A DNA stretch of 15,429 bases from JAIBJN01 sp035461525 (lineage in GTDB: Bacteria; Actinomycetota; Thermoleophilia; Gaiellales; Gaiellaceae), in NCBI GenBank assembly GCA_035461525.1, contig DATHVD010000116.1:1-15429 (forward strand). The letters run 5' to 3'. The position numbers and the translations under genes are program-made. The number at the start of each line of letters is the position of its first letter. Positions within the stretch are counted from its first letter, which is position 1. Below are positions 1 to 4,705 of this stretch, piece by piece. The notes below the pieces were generated by a model that did not search any database, was not told the origin of the DNA, and worked only from the letters and a program-made list of their open reading frames with translations.

Positions 1-543
1 GCGCTCTGGGGCTGCGCGTTCTACGCCGGCCTTCGCCGCGGCGAGCTCCGAGCGCTGCTGTCGGACGACGTCGACCTCGCCGACGGTCTGATCCGCGTCG
101 AGCGAAGCATGAGCGGCCACGGCGAGACCGGCAGGCCAAAGAGCCGCGCTGGCCGACGCGGCGTCCCGATCGTCGCGGCGCTCCGAGACCTGCTCGTCGA
201 ACACAAGCTCGCGACTCGGCGAGACACCGGCCTCGTCTACGGCTCGAGCGCCGCACAGCCGTTCACGCCCACGGCGGTTCGCAAGCGAGCGCTGACGGCG
301 TGGAGACAAGCCGGTCTCGATTCGATCGGCCTTCACGAATGTCGGCACACGTTCGCGAGCCTCCTGATCGCCGCCGGCGTGAACGCGAAGGCAATCACCG
401 CCTACCTCGGCCACGCGTCGATCCAAACGACGTTCGACCTCTACGGGCACCTCATGCCGGGCAACGAGGACGAGGCCGTGGCACTCGTCGACGCATACCT
501 CGAGCGCGCGAACACCGATGGGCGCCTGGCGCAGATCGACTGA
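1..543 (+). CDS. Tyrosine recombinase/phage-type integrase, C-terminal catalytic domain (5' partial)
   Basis: The reading frame is open from the first base, so the N-terminal DNA-binding part lies outside the window; 180 residues are visible. All expected catalytic residues of the tyrosine recombinase family are present: Arg12 in AGLRRGEL, a probable beta-hairpin Lys47 in RPKSRAGRR, His112 and Arg115 in LHECRHTF, His138 in YLGHAS, and the nucleophile Tyr148 in DLYGHL. The domain therefore looks intact and active. The protein would cut and rejoin DNA at attachment sites of an integrative element. It reads toward the tRNA-Val gene at 3371-3443, whose 3' end faces this region, fitting a tRNA-targeting element. 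The spacing between the HxxR box and the LGH box is that of ordinary phage/XerD-like enzymes; I see no sign of the extra segment of integron IntI proteins. The product class is certain; the element type is inferred. Confidence 0.93.
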   Translation, partial: ALWGCAFYAGLRRGELRALLSDDVDLADGLIRVERSMSGHGETGRPKSRAGRRGVPIVAALRDLLVEHKLATRRDTGLVYGSSAAQPFTPTAVRKRALTAWRQAGLDSIGLHECRHTFASLLIAAGVNAKAITAYLGHASIQTTFDLYGHLMPGNEDEAVALVDAYLERANTDGRLAQID

Positions 544-627
544 TCCGGGTCGATCCCCCTGGCGAACCCCACCAAGCCCACGCGCTCGTCGCGGCGAGCC
601 GAGACCGGCTAAGGCTGGATCGCGAAG

Positions 628-813
628 GTGTGGTTCCTCAGCTGGAGGCGCAGACGGCGAAAGCCGCGATCCGCAGCGAGGGCTGGGTGCCCCGGGTCTC
701 TGGGTCGCAAGATCCGCGTGGGCGTGAGTGACGGGCGCGACGCGCAGAGGCTGGCGGAGTTCGTGCTCGAGCGATGGCCGGACGTGAGGCGGATCCAGCT
801 TCGGTGTGACTGA
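628..813 (+). pseudogene. Possible short ORF or gene remnant downstream of the integrase
   Basis: This is an unrecognised open frame of up to 61 codons. Only its second half looks protein-like: after about residue 27 it reads KIRVGVSDGRDAQ followed by an amphipathic stretch with LAEFVLERWPDVRR, ending at a TGA at 811-813. The first half is arginine-rich and looks like noncoding GC-rich sequence read through. A real start could be GTG at 718 or 724, giving about 30 residues, which suggests the tail of a broken gene rather than a working one. Repeat copy R1 begins 9 nt after the stop, as repeats do behind the other genes here. No family is recognised. Confidence 0.25.
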
Positions 814-822
814 CGGCTCGCG

Positions 823-858
823 TGCGCCAGCGTTCGGGAATGTCACATGAGGCTGGCG
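823..858. repeat. Intergenic repeat copy R1
   Basis: The first 18 bases, TGCGCCAGCGTTCGGGAA (823-840), recur exactly at 954-971. Arms CGCCAGC (825-831) and GCTGGCG (852-858) are perfect inverted repeats around a 20-nt loop. The copy starts 9 nt after the stop of the short ORF ending at 813. Related copies sit at 954, 1624 and 2300. Confidence 0.7.
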
Positions 859-953
859 GGCCTGCCGGGTCTACTTGCAGCCCTTCACCCTTGCGGGTCC
901 GGTCTAGCCCCTTACCGGCTGCGCGGCCAGCGGCGGAAGGGTAGCCGCTCGGA
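859..953. other. Gene-free structured segment between repeats R1 and R2
   Basis: This is part of the 443-bp gap between the integrase stop (543) and the DUF4304-like gene (987). No convincing coding frame is seen. Several short inverted repeats occur, including ACCC-N4-GGGT near 888-899, GCTG-N6-CAGC near 919-932, and a wider CCCTT/AAGGG pair enclosing both. It could be recombinase-site DNA or a structured RNA, and I can assign neither. Apart from this, the short ORF at 628-813 and the repeats, I see nothing else in the gap. Confidence 0.35.
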
Positions 954-987
954 TGCGCCAGCGTTCGGGAACGACGCCTGACGGCGC
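954..987. repeat. Intergenic repeat copy R2
   Basis: The copy begins with the same 18-mer as R1 (954-971). It is quasi-palindromic: outer arms GCGCC (955-959) and GGCGC (983-987), inner arms CGTTC (962-966) and GAACG (969-973). Its right end touches the stop codon (989-987, minus strand) of the DUF4304-like gene. Its ACGACGCCTGA segment is shared with R3. Confidence 0.7.
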
Positions 988-1592
988 TAGTGGGACGTGG
1001 CCCGCCTGATATCCGCGATGAGGTTCGCACGCACCGGGCAACCGACCCGTCCAAGGCCCCACGTGCCGGTGATCGTCGTGCCTTCAGCGTCCCATTCCTC
1101 GGGTTCGTTCTCCGCGAACGCCACGATGCGTGCCAACTCGCTGAACTCGTCAATCCACGTCATCCCGTCGGTCGAGAGAACGAGGCGAGCGTCCTCGACC
1201 ACCTCGCGTACGTTGCTTCCATCCTCACACACGTACCAGATGTACGGGAGCTCAGTCTCCGGCTGCTGAATCGTCTTCCAGAGGACTCGCCGGACATCGC
1301 ACTCGGGCTCCTTGGGCCTGAGCTTCCCATCTCTCACCTTGACGAACTCCGCACCGTTGGATGAACAGCGAACCCGGATCCCTAGGTTGAGCTGGAACGA
1401 GAAGGTCGTGACGCCCATCGTCGCCGCTGTGTAGGAGTTGAAGGACCAGAAGTCGACAACGGCGACCGTGCCTGGATAATCCTTCCAAGCCACGCGCTGC
1501 GTCCGGTCTGTGAATCCCAATTCCCGCAGCGCGGGCCAAACCAACGCCCTCAGCTCGGCATTTACCTCGCGGCTAGAGATCCGTTCGGCCAT
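987..1592 (-). CDS. DUF4304-like protein of unknown function
   Basis: This 201-residue protein has no signal peptide or membrane segment. Its layout recalls the DUF4304 family: an N-terminal ALRELGF helix, then WKDYPGTVAVVDFWSFNSY, then a strand rich in FSFQLNLGIRV, with tryptophans spread toward the C terminus. The biochemical role of the family is unknown; related proteins often occur as isolated genes in variable regions. I chose the ATG at 1592 because longer in-frame extensions run through repeat R3 and have poor composition, and because a -10-like TAATGT lies 7 nt before this ATG. The gene points leftward, opposite to the integrase. Repeat R2 abuts its stop codon. GC is lower than in the genes beyond 3434, consistent with transfer. 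The family call is by sequence pattern only. Confidence 0.6.
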   Translation of the reverse strand: MAERISSREVNAELRALVWPALRELGFTDRTQRVAWKDYPGTVAVVDFWSFNSYTAATMGVTTFSFQLNLGIRVRCSSNGAEFVKVRDGKLRPKEPECDVRRVLWKTIQQPETELPYIWYVCEDGSNVREVVEDARLVLSTDGMTWIDEFSELARIVAFAENEPEEWDAEGTTITGTWGLGRVGCPVRANLIADIRRATSH

Positions 1593-1599
1593 CTCACCA

Positions 1600-1605
1600 A
1601 CATTA
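1600..1605 (-). promoter_or_regulatory. -10-like box TAATGT, leaderless candidate for the DUF4304-like gene
   Basis: TAATGT matches TAnnnT and lies 7 nt before the ATG at 1592, placing transcription start at or next to the start codon. No clear -35 box is seen. A weak GGTGAG just before the ATG is too close to serve as a normal ribosome binding site. Confidence 0.4.
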
Positions 1606-1623
1606 GGCGGAACGTCGGTTGAG

Positions 1624-1657
1624 TGAGCCAGCGTTCCGCGATGACGCCTGAGCGCTC
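1624..1657. repeat. Intergenic repeat copy R3
   Basis: This diverged copy reads TGAGCCAGCGTTCC, then a GACGCCTGA segment in common with R2. Short arms GAGC (1625-1628) and GCTC (1654-1657) enclose it, and GAGCGCTC (1650-1657) is itself a palindrome. It lies 2 nt beyond the stop codon (1662-1660, minus strand) of the small membrane protein gene. Start-to-start distances are 670 bp from R2 and 676 bp to R4. Confidence 0.55.
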
Positions 1658-1659
1658 GT

Positions 1660-1851
1660 CTAGAAGCGCAGTCCGTGACGCCATCCACGCCAGCCGAAAT
1701 ACACGAAGAGGGGGACTGCAACCAAGAAGAGGAGCCCCCAAGGCTCGCTCTCTAGCAAGAGCCCTACCCCAGCGATGCTGGTGATGGCCACTCCGCCCGC
1801 AGCCATCGTCGGTGGAAGCGCCCAGGGGTCTCGACATGTGTCGTCTCCCAT
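1660..1851 (-). CDS. Small two-helix membrane protein, unknown function
   Basis: This 63-residue hypothetical protein has two predicted membrane helices, roughly residues 16-33 (AAGGVAITSIAGVG) and 35-53 (PWGLLFLVAVPLFVYFGW), then a basic tail WRGWRHGLRF that would sit in the cytoplasm. I chose the ATG at 1851 because GAGGG lies 4 nt upstream. An upstream in-frame ATG at 1962 would add 37 polar, cysteine-containing residues and overlap the divergent Imm10 gene start, so it is less likely. R3 follows its stop at once. The aromatic-basic end resembles many small actinobacterial membrane proteins without assigned role. Its short length leaves some doubt that it is expressed. Confidence 0.5.
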   Translation of the reverse strand: MGDDTCRDPWALPPTMAAGGVAITSIAGVGLLLESEPWGLLFLVAVPLFVYFGWRGWRHGLRF

Positions 1852-1916
1852 GCACCCTCGATCATCGCAGCCGCCGCCTGCGCGAGCGTTCACGAAGACA
1901 CTCCGACCGAGCCACC

Positions 1917-1922
1917 TACACT
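1917..1922 (+). promoter_or_regulatory. -10-like box TACACT, leaderless candidate for the Imm10 gene
   Basis: TACACT lies 7 nt before the GTG start at 1930. No Shine-Dalgarno sequence is visible in between, and no clear -35 box is seen. Confidence 0.45.
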
Positions 1923-1929
1923 CGGCGTT

Positions 1930-2283
1930 GTGGATCTGCCAGTGACTGTCGCCACGGCGCACGAAGACGGCGTGTTCACCATCGGCTTCAGGTCGCAGGA
2001 CGGCCGTTCGCTCGTGGTCTCACGGCCGGACGCGATCGACGACCAGGATTCGCTCCTCGGGATGGACACGTACGCGCTGTCGACCCAGGACGGCGCGACG
2101 TTCTACGGGGGCGTCGAGTCCGCGAAGCTTGAGGAAACGAGCCTGGAGCTTCGCCTGCGCCGGGAGGCCGCGGCCGCGCTTGGCCTGTCGACAAACCTGC
2201 TGCTGCGGCTCGCGGATGAATCTGCAGCGGACAAAGCTCGGGCGGGACTACGTCGGGTCGGGATCGCGACGAGCGGCACCTAA
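1930..2283 (+). CDS. Imm10-family immunity protein (orphan)
   Basis: This 117-residue soluble protein resembles the Imm10 family, immunity proteins first described beside polymorphic toxins. The recognisable core is LLGMDTYALSTQDGATFYGGVESAKL (about residues 42-67), followed by a beta strand with LELRLRREAAAALGL (about 71-85), matching the family pattern of GMDTY, then YGG, then a terminal strand-helix pair. Imm10 proteins are thought to bind and neutralise a partner toxin in the cytoplasm. No toxin gene, Rhs/YD repeat protein or secretion marker is in the window, so this is an orphan immunity gene, a common state in arrays that protect against neighbours' toxins. The GTG start is supported by TACACT 7 nt upstream. 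R4 begins 16 nt after the stop codon. Family call moderately sure; the partner is unknown. Confidence 0.72.
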   Translation: MDLPVTVATAHEDGVFTIGFRSQDGRSLVVSRPDAIDDQDSLLGMDTYALSTQDGATFYGGVESAKLEETSLELRLRREAAAALGLSTNLLLRLADESAADKARAGLRRVGIATSGT

Positions 2284-2299
2284 CGCGACGACGATCGGG

Positions 2300-2333
2300 T
2301 GCGCCAGCGATCAGAAATGTCCCTTGACCTAGC
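2300..2333. repeat. Intergenic repeat copy R4
   Basis: The copy starts TGCGCCAGCG like R1 and R2, then diverges, keeping AATGTC followed by a TGA-containing part as in R1. It is the most degraded copy and shows no clear hairpin arms. It lies between the Imm10 gene (stop 2283) and the methyltransferase gene (start 2389). Confidence 0.5.
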
Positions 2334-2352
2334 ATCCCGGGGCGGGGTGCCC

Positions 2353-2382
2353 GTGACTCTCGATCCCTTCCAACCGTAGGGT
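2353..2382 (+). promoter_or_regulatory. Promoter of the methyltransferase gene
   Basis: The -10-like TAGGGT (2377-2382) lies 6 nt before the ATG at 2389. GTGACT (2353-2358) is a fair -35 box at 18-nt spacing. GTGAGG between the -10 box and the ATG could alternatively act as a ribosome binding site if transcription starts further upstream. Confidence 0.4.
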
Positions 2383-2388
2383 GAGGCG

Positions 2389-3147
2389 ATGTTCGACGTC
2401 GCAGCCGAAGCGTACGACGCGTTCATGGGCAGGTACTCGACCCCGCTCGCCCCGAGGTTCTGCGACTTCGCGGGGATCGGAAGTGAGCGGCGCGTGCTCG
2501 ACGTCGGCTGCGGCCCGGGGGCGCTCATCACCGAGCTCGTCGGGCGCCTCGGATCGGCGGGCGTCTCCGCCGTCGACCCGTCCCACTCGTTCGTCCAGGC
2601 AGTCCGAGAGCGCCATCCGGACGTCGATGTCCGCCAGGCCTCGGCGGAGCAGTTGCCGTTTCATGAAGATGAGTTCGACGCCTCGCTGGCACAGCTCGTC
2701 GTGCACTTCATGGACGACCCGTTCGCCGGACTTCAGGAGATGACTCGGGTGACCCGCTCCGGAGGCGTGGTTGCCGCCTGTGTGTGGGATCACGCAGGAG
2801 GTCAGGGCCCTCTAAGCCCGTTCTGGGACGCAGCCCGTGAGCTCGATCCAGAGGGGGTCAGGGACGAGTCGGAGCTCGCGGGCGCTCGGAAGGGCCATCT
2901 CTCCGAACTTCTGGAGAAGGTAGGGCTGGAAGGGGTCGAGGAGACTCTGGTCTCGGTCAGCGTCGAGCACGCGAGCTTCGAGGAGTGGTGGCAGCCGTTC
3001 ACCTTCGGAGTCGGGCCCGCAGGCGCCTACCTCGCGGCCCTCGACGGGGATCAGCAGCTGCGCCTGCGCGAACTCTGCCGCGAGAGGTCCCCGAGCGAAG
3101 GCGTGACTGTGACTGCCGGCGCATGGGCTGCGCGCGGCGTGGCCTGA
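2389..3147 (+). CDS. Class I SAM-dependent methyltransferase
   Basis: This 252-residue soluble protein transfers a methyl group from S-adenosylmethionine to an unidentified substrate. The Rossmann-type motif I is clear at residues 36-44 (VLDVGCGPG); Asp63 in AVDPS is the acidic residue expected to hold the SAM ribose; AEQLPF at 86-91 is the usual post-II motif; LVVHFMDDP and VTRSGGVV follow as motifs III and IV of the UbiE/Methyltransf_11 group. The C-terminal third, with EEWWQPFTFGVGPAGAYLAAL, is the variable cap that would decide the substrate, and I do not recognise it. The start is the ATG at 2389 with a -10 box just upstream. It is the last gene before the tRNA-Val boundary and stands alone on its strand. 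Such genes are frequent cargo in accessory regions. Confidence 0.9.
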   Translation: MFDVAAEAYDAFMGRYSTPLAPRFCDFAGIGSERRVLDVGCGPGALITELVGRLGSAGVSAVDPSHSFVQAVRERHPDVDVRQASAEQLPFHEDEFDASLAQLVVHFMDDPFAGLQEMTRVTRSGGVVAACVWDHAGGQGPLSPFWDAARELDPEGVRDESELAGARKGHLSELLEKVGLEGVEETLVSVSVEHASFEEWWQPFTFGVGPAGAYLAALDGDQQLRLRELCRERSPSEGVTVTAGAWAARGVA

Positions 3148-3241
3148 GACCAGACCTCGAGCAGGCAGAGCCGCTGCCTTGTCCCAGCGTCCTCTCGCTA
3201 GACCCACGCACACCCGGTAGGCAGCTTCACATCGACGACCG

Positions 3242-3265
3242 TGTGGGGAAGTCTGTGGGGAAGTC
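3242..3265. repeat. Two tandem copies of a 12-bp unit
   Basis: TGTGGGGAAGTC occurs twice in perfect tandem. It lies in the 223-bp gap between the methyltransferase and the tRNA-Val gene. One forward frame across it reads RVGKSVGKSHTKTGRFRR and stops at 3318-3320. Lys/Gly/Ser-rich tails of this kind are common at the C termini of actinobacterial integrases, so it may be the fossil end of an older integrase at this tRNA site; that is inference. Confidence 0.6.
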
Positions 3266-3322
3266 CCACACCAAAACGGGCCGATTTCGGCGGTCTTGGC
3301 CGGATCGCGCGACCGAATGAGA

Positions 3323-3362
3323 AAGAGCCAAAAGCCCTCGATTACCAGGACTTTCGGCTCTT
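3323..3362 (-). terminator. Probable terminator of tRNA-Val
   Basis: Inverted repeats AAGAGCC (3323-3329) and GGCTCTT (3356-3362) continue inward with AAAG/CTTT and CC/GG after single mismatches, around an 11-nt loop. On the minus strand the hairpin begins 9 nt after the tRNA 3' end, with a short CTTTCTC tract at its end. The gentle U tract makes it a fair rather than strong terminator. Confidence 0.55.
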
Positions 3363-3370
3363 CTGCGAGG

Positions 3371-3443
3371 TGGGCGGTACTGGGCTCGAACCAGTGACCC
3401 CCAGCTTGTCGAGCTGGTGCTCTCCCAACTGAGCTAACCGCCC
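3371..3443 (-). tRNA. tRNA-Val (anticodon GAC) with C33
   Basis: The 73-nt cloverleaf is complete: acceptor GGGCGGT with ACCGCCC plus discriminator A, D arm GCTC/GAGC, anticodon stem CCAGC/GCTGG, variable loop GGGTC, T arm ACTGG/CCAGT with loop TTCGAGC. The anticodon at 34-36 is GAC, reading GUC and GUU valine codons. The 3' CCA is not encoded. Position 33, nearly always U, is C here (loop TCGACAA). The other conserved bases, T8, A14, G18, G19, A21, G53 to C56 and A58, are present. The 5' end overlaps the stop of the upstream membrane protein gene by 10 nt. The 3' end faces the integrase-bearing region, as at a tRNA integration site. Confidence 0.92.
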
Positions 3444-4162
3444 TCGGTGCGCATTCTAGCCGGCTCGGGGCGGGCGTCGAGGGCGAACGCGGCGAGGAGG
3501 GCGCCCGCGATCAGGATCCAGCCGGCGAGCTCGGCGCCCTCCTCGAGGAGGACCTCGAGCTCGTAGAGCCCGCTGCCGCGGTCGTGGCCGGCGCGGATGA
3601 GGCCGGCGGAGACGACCTCGAGGGCGACCGCGACGGCGAGGAGCGCGAGGCCCGTGCGGACGTAGCGGCCCGCGCGCGGCGGCGGGAGGTCGCGGGCGAG
3701 CCACCACAGGGCGAGGAAGAGCCCGGCGAGGAGCGGGAAGAACACGACGGGCCAGAGGAGGCGCGCGGGCTCCCACGCCGCCAGGCCCTCGGCACGGTCG
3801 GCGAGGTCGCCGAGGCGTTCGTGGATCCGCATGTGGTCGTCGAATGAGAGGAACGCGCACCCTGCCGCCACGAGCCAGAGGAGCCGGCGGCGCTCGGCCC
3901 AGACGAGGGAGAGGAGGAGCGCGCCGAGCGCGGCCGCGAAGGTGGCCGCGATGCTCGCCCAGGCGAACGCGCCCGCGTCGCTGTCGGCCTGGAGGACCTC
4001 GAAGCGGCGGTCGAAGGCCCAGAGGTTGACGAGGTTGACGGCGGTCTGCACGAGGACGCCGGCGACCGCGAGCGCGACCGCCCAGTCGAGGATCCGCGCC
4101 GCGACCTCCTCCCTCCGGGCCCGTCCGGTCTCGGGCGACCGAGCCGCGGCCGCGCCGGTCAT
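3434..4162 (-). CDS. Six-helix integral membrane protein with a DDHxxxHE motif, unknown function
   Basis: This 242-residue protein has about six membrane helices: roughly residues 25-50, 62-88, 92-107, 136-157, 169-190 and 208-230. Between helices 3 and 4 lies FLSFDDHMRIHERLG, with two acidic and two histidine residues at a membrane boundary, and helix 6 begins with LEEGAEL. This pattern of acidic/histidine residues plus a buried Glu pair could bind a metal or take part in proton chemistry, but I recognise no named family. Its ATG overlaps the TGA of the M23 peptidase gene (ATGA), so translation is probably coupled. The stop codon TAG is supplied by the first bases of the tRNA-Val gene, a 10-nt overlap. 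The true start is the ATG at 4162, not the longer frame that runs back through the peptidase gene. Confidence 0.75.
   Translation of the reverse strand: MTGAAAARSPETGRARREEVAARILDWAVALAVAGVLVQTAVNLVNLWAFDRRFEVLQADSDAGAFAWASIAATFAAALGALLLSLVWAERRRLLWLVAAGCAFLSFDDHMRIHERLGDLADRAEGLAAWEPARLLWPVVFFPLLAGLFLALWWLARDLPPPRAGRYVRTGLALLAVAVALEVVSAGLIRAGHDRGSGLYELEVLLEEGAELAGWILIAGALLAAFALDARPEPARMRTEGG
3453..3480 (-). promoter_or_regulatory. Promoter of tRNA-Val inside the membrane protein gene
   Basis: On the minus strand TCGACG (3480-3475) and TAGAAT (3458-3453) form a -35/-10 pair with 16-nt spacing, and the tRNA begins 9 nt after the -10 box. Both lie in the last codons of the membrane protein gene. 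Confidence 0.55.
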
Positions 4163-4656
4163 CTCCGGCGCAGCTCGCGACCGAGGTAGCGGAGCGGGTC
4201 GACGAGCCTGCCGCCCTTCCGCACCTCGAAGTGCAAGTGCACGCCGGTGCACGAGCCCGTGCAGCCGGCGCGGCCGATGAGCTCGCCGGGCCGCACGCGC
4301 TGGCCCGCCTGCACCCGCGCGCTCGCCAGGTGCGCGTAGAGCGTCCCGATCCCGTCGGCGTGGCGGATCTTGACGACGAGTCCGAGGCCCGCGTGGCGGT
4401 CGAGCCAGCCGACCCGCGTGACGACGCCGGGGAGAGCCGCCTTCACCCGCGTCTCGGCCCAGCCCTCGATGTCGATCCCCCGGTGCATGCGCCCCCAGCG
4501 GGGGCCGAACGGCGAGCCGAGGGGGCCGTCGAGCGGCACGACCCACGTGGGGTCGCGGAAGGCGTCGGTGGGCGACTCCTCGTAGGCCGCCGCCGCGGGA
4601 GCAGCGAGGGCGAGACAACAAAAAAGGCCCACCAGCAGGGCCTTGACGGCAGACAC
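4159..4656 (-). CDS. Secreted M23-family metallopeptidase
   Basis: This 165-residue exported zinc endopeptidase of the LytM type probably cuts peptide cross-links in peptidoglycan. Residues 1-24 are a signal peptide (hydrophobic LLVGLFCCLALAAP, then AAAA). The zinc ligands are His58 and Asp62 in HRGIDI and His142 in HLHFE; His109 in LYAHLA is the second catalytic histidine. All are present, so the enzyme should be active. GCTGSCTG just before HLHFE contains Cys132 and Cys136, a pair often seen in this subgroup that may form a disulfide outside the cell. It is nearly all catalytic domain with no coiled coil or LysM. The start is GTG 4656 with a weak ribosome binding site. It lies 49 nt behind the eis-like gene. 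A terminator-like hairpin with a U tract overlaps its signal-peptide codons, including TTT TGT TGT, rare in this genome. Confidence 0.92.
   Translation of the reverse strand: MSAVKALLVGLFCCLALAAPAAAAYEESPTDAFRDPTWVVPLDGPLGSPFGPRWGRMHRGIDIEGWAETRVKAALPGVVTRVGWLDRHAGLGLVVKIRHADGIGTLYAHLASARVQAGQRVRPGELIGRAGCTGSCTGVHLHFEVRKGGRLVDPLRYLGRELRRR
4615..4644 (-). terminator. Terminator-like hairpin with U tract inside the M23 signal-peptide codons
   Basis: On the minus strand AAGGCCC (4644-4638), a 7-nt loop and GGGCCTT (4630-4624) form a perfect 7-bp stem, continued by TTTT and GTTGT. Six consecutive T/U (4625-4620) in such GC-rich sequence are striking. The hairpin could end transcripts coming from pcrA and eis, or work as an attenuator for the peptidase and membrane protein genes. 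Confidence 0.5.
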
Positions 4657-4705
4657 GAGGCGGAACCTTAGCGGCTCGGCCGGATCTCTGCGTCGCTCGA
4701 CCGCG

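Noticed and set aside
1593..1721. 43-residue extension of the DUF4304-like protein to 1721
   Set aside because: It runs through repeat R3 and overlaps the adjacent small gene; composition is unlike the rest of the protein.
823..2333. Classical integron with attC sites
   Set aside because: No GTTRRRY/RYYYAAC core sites are seen, cassettes are not co-directional and the recombinase does not look like IntI; kept only as an analogy for the repeat modules.
1..3370. Second copy of the tRNA-Val 3' half inside the window
   Set aside because: No further match to the T-arm or acceptor sequence was seen, so the other attachment site must be outside the window if it exists.
3241..3432. Plus-strand ORF ending in GLEPVTPSLSSWCSPN
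   Set aside because: Its last third is the antisense of the tRNA-Val gene; such peptides recur in annotations only because tRNA genes are conserved.
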